From assembly GCA_025927575.1 (NCBI GenBank), contig JAICLJ010000030.1, positions 1 to 36,628 on the forward strand: a stretch of 36,628 bases of DNA, read 5' to 3'. The notes under the pieces were generated by a model. The model made no database searches. It was not told the DNA's origin and saw nothing but the letters and a program-made list of their open reading frames with translations. The number at the start of each line of letters is the position of its first letter. Positions within the stretch are counted from its first letter, which is position 1. A program made the position numbers and the translations under genes. Shown piece after piece: positions 8,650 through 16,168 of this stretch. This stretch comes from Bryobacteraceae bacterium. Lineage in GTDB: Bacteria; Acidobacteriota; Terriglobia; Bryobacterales; Bryobacteraceae.

Positions 8650-9234
8650 TCAGAGCGGGATCTCGAAGTAAAGCAGTTCCTTACCTGACGGGCGCTCGGA
8701 TATGCCGCTTACATAGAGATGCATGCCCGGTTCGCTGGCCGCCCGGAAATAGAAAAAGCCGCTCGCCTTATCGCCGGCGGGCAGCATCTTGGCGGCGAAC
8801 GCGAGAGTGGTGATCTCCGGAATGTCGAGGGGGTTTTTGTGACCGCGCGATAACGGTGATTTCCGGCCCAATGTGGGTTGATTTACGGGAACTGCGATGA
8901 ACGGCACTTCCGACGCGGTTAGGGAAATGATGCTGTGGGAATCGGCGGCTTCCAGTTTCACTTCCAGATTTTGCAGATCCAGGGATTGCTTGCGGTTATT
9001 TTGAATCACCACCAAAACCGGCAAGACACCATAGCGGTTCAAGTCGGCCTTCTTCCCGAATATGGGTTTCGTGGCGTCCAGGGTGTCGAAGTATCGCGCG
9101 CCGATAGTGACGCCGTCAGCCGCCTGATGCGGGTACTGGTCCGGCGGTCCCGGATGAAAACCTTTGTCCGGTTTGGCCGCGAAAGCCAACGCTATACTCA
9201 TAAACACGAGTCCTGTCTTTGGAAGTGTGCCCAT
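8650..9234 (-). CDS. secreted protein of unknown function
   Basis: A 194-residue protein with a short signal peptide (hydrophobic LVFMSIALAFAA, likely cleaved near AFAAKPD) and no domain I recognise. The body is rich in beta-prone segments such as VLPVLVVIQNNRKQSLDLQ and ASGFFYFRAAS, which reads like an extracytoplasmic Ig-like or beta-sandwich fold, but that is inference. The start at ATG 9234 is backed by AAGGA six bases upstream. It is transcribed away from waaA-lpxK, and the two starts overlap by a few bases. The gene ends 109 bases before the ycaR-like gene on the same strand, probably as a separate unit. Confidence 0.7.
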   Translation of the reverse strand: MGTLPKTGLVFMSIALAFAAKPDKGFHPGPPDQYPHQAADGVTIGARYFDTLDATKPIFGKKADLNRYGVLPVLVVIQNNRKQSLDLQNLEVKLEAADSHSIISLTASEVPFIAVPVNQPTLGRKSPLSRGHKNPLDIPEITTLAFAAKMLPAGDKASGFFYFRAASEPGMHLYVSGISERPSGKELLYFEIPL

Positions 9235-11602
9235 TCTATTTCCTTATCGTGTAGTACAGCTCGTCTCGCTTCCTTTCGTCATTCTCTACTTCGCAATGCG
9301 GCTTCTGAGCCGCCGGGCTTATTGGAGCCATTTCGGTGAACGCGTCGGATTCCTCCCCCGATCGTTCAAGCGGACGGCGCCAGGTGCGATCTGGTTGCAC
9401 GCCGTTTCCGCCGGAGAGATTGCGACAGTCGTGCCGCTGATCCAGCAGATCCGCGCGGGTGATCCGCGCGTCGACGTTTTTGTTTCGACCACTACTCTCG
9501 CCGGTCGAAGCGCGGCAGACAAGCGGCTTCGCGGCCTGGCGGATGGCGTCTTCTTCTGCCCCCTCGACTATCCATCTTGCGTTCGGCGGGTATTAAACGC
9601 GCTCAAGCCGTCCATGGTGATGATTCTCGAAACCGAAATCTGGCCCAGCCTGTATGCCGAGAGCAAGCGTTTTGGCGCCTGCTTAATTCTAGTAAATACG
9701 CGCATTTCGAGTAAATCCTGGCCTCAATACGCCGCGATGAAATGGTTCTTCGCGCCTGTACTGCGGCTGGCCGATGCCGTGTTTCCACAAAGCGTCGCCG
9801 ATCGCGACCGATACTATCAGTTGGGCGTTGCACCCGCCAGGCTGCACATTGCCGGAAACCTGAAATACGACGCATCGAGCATGGTGCCGAAGACCGCTCT
9901 GCCGGCGTTCGAGGCACGGCAGATCTGGATTGCTGCCAGCACGGTCGGACCTGGCGATTCGCGCCATTACAAGCACGACGTCGATGAGGACGATATTGTT
10001 CTGGATGCATTTCGAAAACTATCGGCGGAATTTACGGAACTCTTGCTGATTCTCGCGCCGCGGCAGCCCACTCGCTTCGACGATGCGGCGCGGAAGCTTC
10101 GCGAGCGTGGCATTTCGTTTGTCCGAAGGACTGCGATTCAGAACCAATTCCATCCCTCGCTGCGGCTGCCGGGCGTGCTGCTGCTCGACACCATCGGAGA
10201 ATTGAGCGGCGCATTTTCGATGGCCGATGTAGTGTTCGTCGGTGGGTCAATCGCACCGCGTGGCGGGCACAACATTTTGGAGCCGGCCGCTTGCGGCGTG
10301 CCGATTGTCACCGGTAAGCACATGGAGAACTTCGAGGCGATCGCTCGTGATTTCGCCGATGGCGGTGCGCTCGTGCAAGTGGAGAGCCGGGATGAGTTGG
10401 CGCCTGCGATATCGCGACTGCTCCGCGATGCCTCGACCGCGAGATTAATGGGACGGCGCGCGCGCCAAATTATCGTTGAGCAGCAGGGGGCCGCCGAGCG
10501 CGTGATGGACAGAGTGTGGCCCATGTACTGGTCCGCAAACATGAAGGTCTCACCGGGGTTGCTCGCACGGGTCGTGCTTGCGCCGCTCGCGGGCCTCTGG
10601 GAGGCAGGCGGCGCTCTGAAGCGGCGGCGGGATCTGGCTCGGCAGCAACGCCTGCCGGTTCCGGTAATCAGCATCGGAGGCATTACCGTGGGTGGGGCAG
10701 GGAAGACGCCATTCACGGTGTACCTGACGGAGCGGCTAAGGTTGCGAGGTTACCATCCAGCCGTACTGACGCGCGGATACCGAAGGACCACGCCAGCGAA
10801 AAGCATTATCGTTCCCGCCGGCGCCGACGTGTCGCCCGCTCTGACCGGAGATGAGGCGCAGATCCTGCTACGCGGCTGCATTTGCCCGGTGGGCATTGGT
10901 TCTGGTCGGGCGGAGACCGGCAGGTTGTTGCTGAAGCACTTTCCCGCGGACATGTTCGTGCTCGACGATGGATTCCAGCATGCCAGGTTGCACCGGGACA
11001 TCGATATTGTCATTATCGATGGATTGATGCCATTCGGCCGCGGGTTCCTGGTTCCGCTAGGTCGTTTGCGTGAGCCGCTGCAGGCGCTCGGGCGCGCGGA
11101 CATATTGGTCGTATCTCGCGCCGATCATGACCCGCGGTTCGCGCATTTGCGGAAAGAGTTACGCCGGTTCAACAAAACCGCGCCCATTTTCCGCGTGCGA
11201 ACACGCCCGCGGCAGTGGCGAATCTCCTCGAAGCGGCAAGTCGTTGAAGAACTCCCGGTAAAGAAGGTCGGCGCATTCTGCGGTTTGGGCAATCCGCAGG
11301 CGTTTTTTAACACGCTGCATGGATTGGATCTGACTGTTGTGTTTCGCTGGAGTTTTTCGGATCACCATGCTTATCAGCAACTCGAGTTAAGGCGTATCGC
11401 CTCCCAGGCGCTCCGCGCGGGAGCGGAGATCCTCGTGACAACCGAGAAGGACAGGATCAATTTCCCGCTCAACTTTGCATCATCGGTGGCGCCGCTGGAC
11501 GTCGCATGGCTCGAAATCGACAATACTGTCGACGACGAGGACGAACTGCTGTCGTGGATTGAATCGGCCCTATCCGCCCGCTTCGCGAAAACGCGATATT
11601 AG
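9227..11602 (+). CDS. waaA-lpxK: fused Kdo transferase (WaaA) and tetraacyldisaccharide 4'-kinase (LpxK)
   Basis: One uninterrupted 791-residue frame joins two lipid A enzymes. Residues ~1-430 are the GT30 Kdo transferase: an N-terminal membrane helix, FGERVGF with the catalytic Glu at residue 38, HAVSAGEI, ETEIWP, GNLKYD and GGSIAPRGGHNILEPA. From ~440 the protein is LpxK, which phosphorylates the 4' position of the lipid A precursor: Walker A-like GITVGGAGKT at ~485-494, LTRGYRR, DDGFQH at ~580-585, then TTEKDRINF near the end. Both halves look complete. No stop or ribosome binding site lies between them; an internal ATG at 10541 has no Shine-Dalgarno sequence. I prefer GTG 9227 as start because it keeps the membrane anchor; the frame is open to TTG 9164 and the next ATG (9296) would remove the helix. 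Confidence 0.93.
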   Translation: MPILFPYRVVQLVSLPFVILYFAMRLLSRRAYWSHFGERVGFLPRSFKRTAPGAIWLHAVSAGEIATVVPLIQQIRAGDPRVDVFVSTTTLAGRSAADKRLRGLADGVFFCPLDYPSCVRRVLNALKPSMVMILETEIWPSLYAESKRFGACLILVNTRISSKSWPQYAAMKWFFAPVLRLADAVFPQSVADRDRYYQLGVAPARLHIAGNLKYDASSMVPKTALPAFEARQIWIAASTVGPGDSRHYKHDVDEDDIVLDAFRKLSAEFTELLLILAPRQPTRFDDAARKLRERGISFVRRTAIQNQFHPSLRLPGVLLLDTIGELSGAFSMADVVFVGGSIAPRGGHNILEPAACGVPIVTGKHMENFEAIARDFADGGALVQVESRDELAPAISRLLRDASTARLMGRRARQIIVEQQGAAERVMDRVWPMYWSANMKVSPGLLARVVLAPLAGLWEAGGALKRRRDLARQQRLPVPVISIGGITVGGAGKTPFTVYLTERLRLRGYHPAVLTRGYRRTTPAKSIIVPAGADVSPALTGDEAQILLRGCICPVGIGSGRAETGRLLLKHFPADMFVLDDGFQHARLHRDIDIVIIDGLMPFGRGFLVPLGRLREPLQALGRADILVVSRADHDPRFAHLRKELRRFNKTAPIFRVRTRPRQWRISSKRQVVEELPVKKVGAFCGLGNPQAFFNTLHGLDLTVVFRWSFSDHHAYQQLELRRIASQALRAGAEILVTTEKDRINFPLNFASSVAPLDVAWLEIDNTVDDEDELLSWIESALSARFAKTRY

Positions 11603-11636
11603 CCGGGCAACCCCTCCGCGCTATAAAAAAAAACTG

Positions 11637-11664
11637 TTGACATTGACTACGGTTCGACAATAAT
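11637..11664 (+). promoter_or_regulatory. sigma70-type promoter of the arsenic operon
   Basis: A consensus -35 TTGACA (11637-11642), a 16-base spacer and a -10 AATAAT (11659-11664, five of six consensus bases) lie 27 bases before the arsR start, after an A-run. This is the best-matching promoter upstream of arsR and fits autoregulated transcription of arsR-arsM-arsC. Confidence 0.7.
11642..11661 (+). promoter_or_regulatory. candidate ArsR operator
   Basis: An imperfect 20-base dyad, ATTG-N12-CAAT with 6 of 10 half-site positions matching, fills the spacer between -35 and -10. ArsR/SmtB repressors usually bind imperfect 12-2-12 dyads overlapping their own promoter, so place and form fit; the match is weak enough that chance cannot be excluded. 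Confidence 0.4.
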
Positions 11665-11690
11665 AGAAGTGTAGAAGGGAAAGGCCGCCA

Positions 11691-12038
11691 ATGGCGAAAT
11701 CAAAAGACGAGCCGGATGTGCTTCGTTTTGCCGATATGTTTTCGGCGTTGGGAACCGAGCCGAGGTTGAGGATCATGCGTCTTCTTCTCAGCGCTCATCC
11801 GGATGGCATGATTGCCAGCGACGTTAGTACGGAACTGGATATTCCGCCGTCCACGCTGTCTCATCATCTGGACAAGCTCAAGAACGAGGACTTAATAAAG
11901 GTCCGCCGCGACAGCAAATTTCTGTGGTACTCGGCCAACGCTGATGTGCTGAAAGACCTGCTAGGTTTCCTTTACGCCGAGTGCTGCACGCGCAACCGTG
12001 CGATTGAGCCGAAGGCAATCCTGCAGCTTTGCCGCTGA
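11691..12038 (+). CDS. arsR: ArsR/SmtB family arsenic-responsive repressor
   Basis: A 115-residue winged-helix repressor. Residues ~10-90 give the fold: SALGTEPRLRIMRLLL, the recognition helix PPSTLSHHLDKL, and the wing LIKVRRDSKFLWYSA. The classic alpha-3 metal site of plasmid ArsR (ELCVCDL) is absent. Instead a C-terminal cysteine pair occurs at 98-99 (AECCTRN), with another Cys at 114. That arrangement resembles the Acidithiobacillus ferrooxidans ArsR, where a C-terminal Cys pair plus a third Cys binds As(III); the spacing to the third Cys differs here. It heads the arsR-arsM-arsC operon and should be released from the promoter by As(III). Confidence 0.92.
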   Translation: MAKSKDEPDVLRFADMFSALGTEPRLRIMRLLLSAHPDGMIASDVSTELDIPPSTLSHHLDKLKNEDLIKVRRDSKFLWYSANADVLKDLLGFLYAECCTRNRAIEPKAILQLCR

Positions 12039-12058
12039 CTTTGCAAGAAAGGTACAAA

Positions 12059-12919
12059 ATGGAACTGAAAGAAGTCGTCAAAGAAAGATACGGCGCGGCC
12101 GCGCGCCGCGTTGCCACCGGAGAGGGACTGCCCGCGGATTGCTGTTCGACAACCTCCTGCTGCGGTGGTTCAGCGGCAGCATCCTGCGATCCGATCACGT
12201 CGAATCTGTATGGCGAGAACGAGGCCGGGCAGATTCCCGAGCAGGCGCTGAAGGCCTCGCTGGGTTGTGGCAATCCAACGGCGCTAGCCACGTTGAATCC
12301 GGGCGAAATCGTGCTGGATCTGGGATCGGGCGGCGGCATTGATGTATTGCTGTCGGCGCGGCGAGTGGGGCCAACCGGCAAAGCGTTTGGCCTCGATATG
12401 ACAGACGAGATGCTCGCGCTGGCACGTCAGAACCAGCGCGAGGCTGGCCTCGACAACGTCGAGTTTCTGAAGGGCGAAATAGAAAACATTCCGCTGCCCG
12501 ATAACTCAGTCGACGTCATTATTTCCAACTGCGTGATTAACCTTTCGGGAGACAAAGAGCGCGTGCTGCGCGAGGCTTTCCGAGTGCTGAAGCCGGGCGG
12601 CCGTTTCGCGGTTTCGGATGTTGTTGTGCGCGGCGATGTGCCCGCCGAAATCCGCCGCAATATGGAGTTGTGGGTGGGCTGCATTGCTGGCGCGATGGAG
12701 GAATCCGAATACACGAGCAAGCTCGCCGATGCTGGTTTTGACCAGATCGATATCGAACCGACGCGTGTTTACGATATCGAAGATGCGCGCGCCTTCCTCT
12801 CCGGCCAAGGTTTCGATGTGGACGCGCTGGCTCCTAAGGTCCAGGGCAAATTCATGAGCGCGTTCATTCGCGCCACAAAGCCGGCCGCATCCTGCTGCTC
12901 GTCTGACTGCTGCCAATAG
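12059..12919 (+). CDS. arsM: arsenite S-adenosylmethionine methyltransferase
   Basis: Methylates As(III) stepwise with SAM, giving methylated and partly volatile arsenicals. The 286-residue protein has the SAM-binding motif [11 protein letters not shown] (~86-96) and [10 protein letters not shown]. Three conserved As-binding cysteines are visible: C70 in LGCGNP, C158 in SNCVINLS and C208 in VGCIAGA. Extra Cys pairs occur near the N-terminus (C28/C29, C34/C35) and at the C-terminus (SCCSSDCCQ). The start is ATG 12059, with AGAAAGG about seven bases upstream and 20 bases after the arsR stop. Family and substrate are well supported by the cysteines and the operon. Confidence 0.94.
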   Translation: MELKEVVKERYGAAARRVATGEGLPADCCSTTSCCGGSAAASCDPITSNLYGENEAGQIPEQALKASLGCGNPTALATLNPGEIVLDLGSGGGIDVLLSARRVGPTGKAFGLDMTDEMLALARQNQREAGLDNVEFLKGEIENIPLPDNSVDVIISNCVINLSGDKERVLREAFRVLKPGGRFAVSDVVVRGDVPAEIRRNMELWVGCIAGAMEESEYTSKLADAGFDQIDIEPTRVYDIEDARAFLSGQGFDVDALAPKVQGKFMSAFIRATKPAASCCSSDCCQ

Positions 12920-13011
12920 CACAACGGAATGGCTTCGTCGATGGGCTCTCTGTCTGCGCGGCTTGCAACCGCACTCGCCATTGGTTTCCAGCCGCCGCAA
13001 CGAGGTAATCC

Positions 13012-13431
13012 ATGAAAGAGCGCGTTTTGATTCTCTGCACTGGAAATTCAGCCCGGAGCCAGATGGCTGAAGCCTTGCTGCGACGTGAGGCCGGCGGCCA
13101 GTTTGAAGTGGAAAGCGCCGGCACAAAGCCCGGGATCGTGCGGCCGGAAGCTATCACCGTGATGCGTGAGTTGGGCATTGATATCAGCGGCCACCGCTCC
13201 AAGCGTGTCGATGAATTTGACGGTGAGCGATTCGATTACGTCATTACGGTGTGCGATATCGCGAGAGAAAGTTGCCCCGTATTTCCCGCCTTCGTAAAAC
13301 GGTTGCACAAGAGTTTTGAAGACTCCGCCGCCGTGAACGGCTCCGAACAAGAGCGGCTTGCTGTGTTCCGGCGCGTGCGCGATGAACTCCGCGAGTACTT
13401 GCGGGAGTTCGCGAGCGGTAGTACTCGCTAG
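13012..13431 (+). CDS. arsC: arsenate reductase, thioredoxin-coupled low-molecular-weight phosphatase type
   Basis: Reduces arsenate to arsenite, the substrate of the ArsM encoded upstream. The 139-residue protein has the phosphatase loop CTGNSARS (C9 to S16) and the redox cysteine pair C81/C88 in VCDIARESCPVFP, equal in spacing to Cys10/82/89 of the S. aureus and B. subtilis enzymes. An Asp at ~104 (FEDSA) stands where the family's general acid DPA motif is, with Ser for Pro. The start has CGAGG upstream. A 92-base gap separates it from arsM; same-strand transcription suggests one operon. It converges with the gene at 13452. Confidence 0.93.
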   Translation: MKERVLILCTGNSARSQMAEALLRREAGGQFEVESAGTKPGIVRPEAITVMRELGIDISGHRSKRVDEFDGERFDYVITVCDIARESCPVFPAFVKRLHKSFEDSAAVNGSEQERLAVFRRVRDELREYLREFASGSTR

Positions 13432-13451
13432 CTTTGCTGCATCGGCGCCCG

Positions 13452-15698
13452 TCACCTGCCCGGATCGAGTGCCGGAGTCAGGATATCCAGAGGCGCCGCC
13501 TTGCCGTTTACCGATCCGTGCCAGACGCTTCCGCCGAATGTAGTGATGTAAACCGCGTCCGGATTCGCGGGATCGGGGATGACTCGATGACCCCACTTAA
13601 AGTTGAAGCCGGGAATGCGTGTCCAGTGCTGGCCGCGATCTTTCGACAGCCAGGCGGACGATTCGAATCCGGAGGCATACAAACGCTTCGAGTTGCGAGG
13701 ATCTATGGTGACATCGTAGACGTGTTGATCGCGATCCAATACACGTTTCCAAGTTTTTCCTCCATCGTTTGACAGATAGATGCCGCCGTCCTCGCCATGC
13801 AGACTTTTCGCTCTGGCCCAAGCCGCGAGGTAAAGCCGGTCCGTCGATTTGGGATCGACGGCAAGGCCGTTTGGACCGTTCACTCCGGCGGGAAGTGTGA
13901 CCGGGCGCCATGATTCCGCATTGTCGGTCGATTTGTAGATCGCTCCGTCGCCGGCATTGCCAATGCTTCCATCGTCCGAGCGGCGCGCAATTACGACATA
14001 CAGCGTTCCATCGGATGCGCGCGCCAGACGCCAGGCGAATGGCTCCTTTTGTGTGATGCCGTTGTTCTTCAACGTCCAGGTTTTGCCGTCATCGTCGCTC
14101 TTGTAAACGCCTCTGCCAAAGGCCGCGACGTACAGCACGCGAGCGTTAACGGGGCTTGTCGGGTCCAACAGAATATCGGTGGGTGCCGTTTCCGGCATCC
14201 CGTCGTTTGATTTAACCCAGGTTTTGCCGCCATCCTCGCTGCGGCAGACTCCGCCACGGTAACTCAGCACGGAGTTGTGCCGCCACATCTTGGGGCGCGG
14301 CAGGTCGTGCGTGCCGCTGTTGACGCCCCACATGCGGCCAGGTTTTTTCGGATCAAATTCGATCCAATACGTTGTGTTTACCCAATGCCGTGGAACGCCT
14401 TGCGTGGAGCTGATCCAGGACCGCCCGCCATCTTCACTTCGAAACAGGCCGATGTCGGTGTAATCGATAAATTGCCGCTTGCGATTAAAAGGATCGAAGT
14501 GAATGCCGTAATTCGTAGTGACGTCAAGCCCCGTGCTGGTCCATTCGCCGCCAGGGATTTTGCGGGAATACACGGCGTTCCAGGTCTTGCCGCCATCGGC
14601 GGTTTGCATCGTCCTCCCAAAATCCGTGCCGTAACAAATGTTAGGATCCTGTTCGGCAACTCCAAGCATGACCGGATTTTCGCCCCAACCCGTACCGAAG
14701 CGCTGGGTGACCCAGGCATCGTGAACGTTTGCAGCGGGCTGTTCATCTTCTTTCCAGACCAGACGCCAGGTGCGGCCCGCATCGGATGTTTTGGCGACAC
14801 CCATCCAGGCATGGCCGTTGAGGTCCAAATGATTGTAGGAGAGATACGCCGTTTGAGGGTGAAGGCCGCTGGCCGCAACGACACGTACTCGAGCGCCGGT
14901 TCCCGGCAGCGAGCACTTCTGCCAACTCTTGCCCCCATCGCGCGAAACAAATGCCCCTTCCGCTGAACTGGCATAGAGCAGCGGCTCAGGAGCAAAGCCC
15001 ATCGAAACGGAGGTAAACGAAGCAGGCGTGGGGAAGTGCTGAAGTTCGCCGCTTTTCCATGCTGCAGTGGAGTTCGCGCCGGCGATATATAGCGTGCGGG
15101 ATTGCTGCGGAGATCGTGGATCAATCCAGATATGGCGAGCAGTTTCCGGCAGGCTCGCTTCACGGCTCCACGTCTTTCCGAAATCCCGCGATGTAAACAG
15201 CGCAGGTTGCCGGTTCTGCGTCGCGGCTGCATAGAGCGTTCGCGAATCCATCGGGTCAATCGCCAGAGCAGTGATATTCCCCAGGGGGTCCGGATCGGCA
15301 ACGATGGTTTCATCAGCGTGATCGGAATCCATGCGAACGCTGCGGACCGTCGCCGGGCTTGGATAAACGAGACGCCAGGTCTCGCCACTGTCCGTACTGC
15401 GCCATAGTCCAGTGACTTTGGCGTACATCGTCTTGGGATCGATCGGATCGAAGGCAAAGAAACGTACTGTGCCGCGCAGGTTGAACATGCGCCACGACTG
15501 TCCTCCATCGTGCGTGATGTAAGCGCCGGTCATGTCGCATGAGACGAGCACCGTGTTCTTGTCGTGAGGGCTTACAGTGGGATTGAACATCGAGCCGCCG
15601 CCACCGGGACCGATCACGCGGAAGTCACCGGGCCGCGCCGCCCACAGCGAGGCGGCGATCGCAAAAATCGAGAGAACGCGCAAAAGGGCTTGCAACAT
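13452..15698 (-). CDS. secreted Asp-box beta-propeller protein (sialidase/Vps10/GH74-like)
   Basis: A 748-residue exported protein: signal peptide LLRVLSIFAIAASLWAA, then repeated Asp-box motifs along the whole chain (for example ITHDGGQSWRMF, RSTDSGETWRLV, VSRDGGKSWQKC, RSEDGGKTWVKS, KSDDDGKTWTLK, LSNDGGKTWKRV). This spacing gives multi-bladed propellers as in sortilin/Vps10 proteins, BNR sialidases and GH74 xyloglucanases; the opening VIGPGGGGSMFNPTVSP recalls the GH74 N-terminus. I cannot identify the catalytic acids of GH74, so hydrolase activity is open and it may be only a binding propeller. It diverges from the TPR gene at 16169 across a repeat-filled 470-base gap. Confidence 0.82.
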   Translation of the reverse strand: MLQALLRVLSIFAIAASLWAARPGDFRVIGPGGGGSMFNPTVSPHDKNTVLVSCDMTGAYITHDGGQSWRMFNLRGTVRFFAFDPIDPKTMYAKVTGLWRSTDSGETWRLVYPSPATVRSVRMDSDHADETIVADPDPLGNITALAIDPMDSRTLYAAATQNRQPALFTSRDFGKTWSREASLPETARHIWIDPRSPQQSRTLYIAGANSTAAWKSGELQHFPTPASFTSVSMGFAPEPLLYASSAEGAFVSRDGGKSWQKCSLPGTGARVRVVAASGLHPQTAYLSYNHLDLNGHAWMGVAKTSDAGRTWRLVWKEDEQPAANVHDAWVTQRFGTGWGENPVMLGVAEQDPNICYGTDFGRTMQTADGGKTWNAVYSRKIPGGEWTSTGLDVTTNYGIHFDPFNRKRQFIDYTDIGLFRSEDGGRSWISSTQGVPRHWVNTTYWIEFDPKKPGRMWGVNSGTHDLPRPKMWRHNSVLSYRGGVCRSEDGGKTWVKSNDGMPETAPTDILLDPTSPVNARVLYVAAFGRGVYKSDDDGKTWTLKNNGITQKEPFAWRLARASDGTLYVVIARRSDDGSIGNAGDGAIYKSTDNAESWRPVTLPAGVNGPNGLAVDPKSTDRLYLAAWARAKSLHGEDGGIYLSNDGGKTWKRVLDRDQHVYDVTIDPRNSKRLYASGFESSAWLSKDRGQHWTRIPGFNFKWGHRVIPDPANPDAVYITTFGGSVWHGSVNGKAAPLDILTPALDPGR

Positions 15699-15894
15699 TG
15701 ACTCTTTCGTTCCTTTTCGATAATCTTCTTTCGTTTACTCTCCAGGAATCGTAAGCCGTTGTCAATCGCCAAGTTCTTGCGGGCGCGGGAAAATCGACAG
15801 ATCGGCAGTTGCGGTGGTCCGGGCGAAAGTCGAGTTTGAAACCGTTGTCTTCTGAAAACGTTTGGTTAGGAATTGATTTCTGGTTGCGTGGTCT

Positions 15895-15969
15895 GCTCCC
15901 TCACGGCCGCGGTTCGGCGCTGATCCGATACCGGTCCAGTGCTGCACTGAATCGCGACCGTCAGGGAGC
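15895..15969. repeat. palindromic repeat element, REP-like
   Basis: Two 24-base arms (15895-15918 and 15946-15969) form an imperfect inverted repeat; each arm begins or ends with GCTCCCT/AGGGAGC followed by an ACGGYCGCG core. It lies in the 470-base gap between two divergent genes for secreted proteins. GC-rich mobile palindromes of this style are frequent in acidobacterial genomes; copy number cannot be judged here. Confidence 0.55.
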
Positions 15970-16055
15970 CGAGGTCTTCAACGGAGTCCCCATGGCCCTG
16001 CGGCCCACCGATGGTGATGAAAACGGGCGACAGTATCTCGTGCTCGGGCGCCTGG

Positions 16056-16160
16056 TAAGGCAGGGCCTTGCCCTGCGGCGGCCTCCTAAGCCGCCATCTT
16101 TGTGCGCCCAAACTGGGGGGGGCCTAGGAGGCCGCCGCAGCCCAAGGGGCTGCCCCACAC
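16056..16160. repeat. long GC-rich hairpin repeat, REP/MITE-like
   Basis: A perfect 15-bp stem, TGCGGCGGCCTCCTA at 16074-16088 with its complement at 16125-16139, encloses a 36-base loop. Pairing continues imperfectly on both sides (GGCAGGGCCTTGCCC outside left against GCCCAAGGGGCTGCCCC outside right), giving arms of about 45 bases. It ends just before the GTG start of the TPR gene, so it may end up in that gene's leader. No terminal target duplication was recognised. Confidence 0.6.
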
Positions 16161-16168
16161 CAACATCC

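Noticed and set aside
14277..14966. 229-codon plus-strand frame inside the propeller gene
   Set aside because: Antisense shadow of the Asp-box gene, whose repeats make long open frames on the other strand.
15809..16168. N-terminal extension of the DUF5107/TPR protein
   Set aside because: It is made of palindromic repeat sequence and would bury the signal peptide 120 residues inside the protein.
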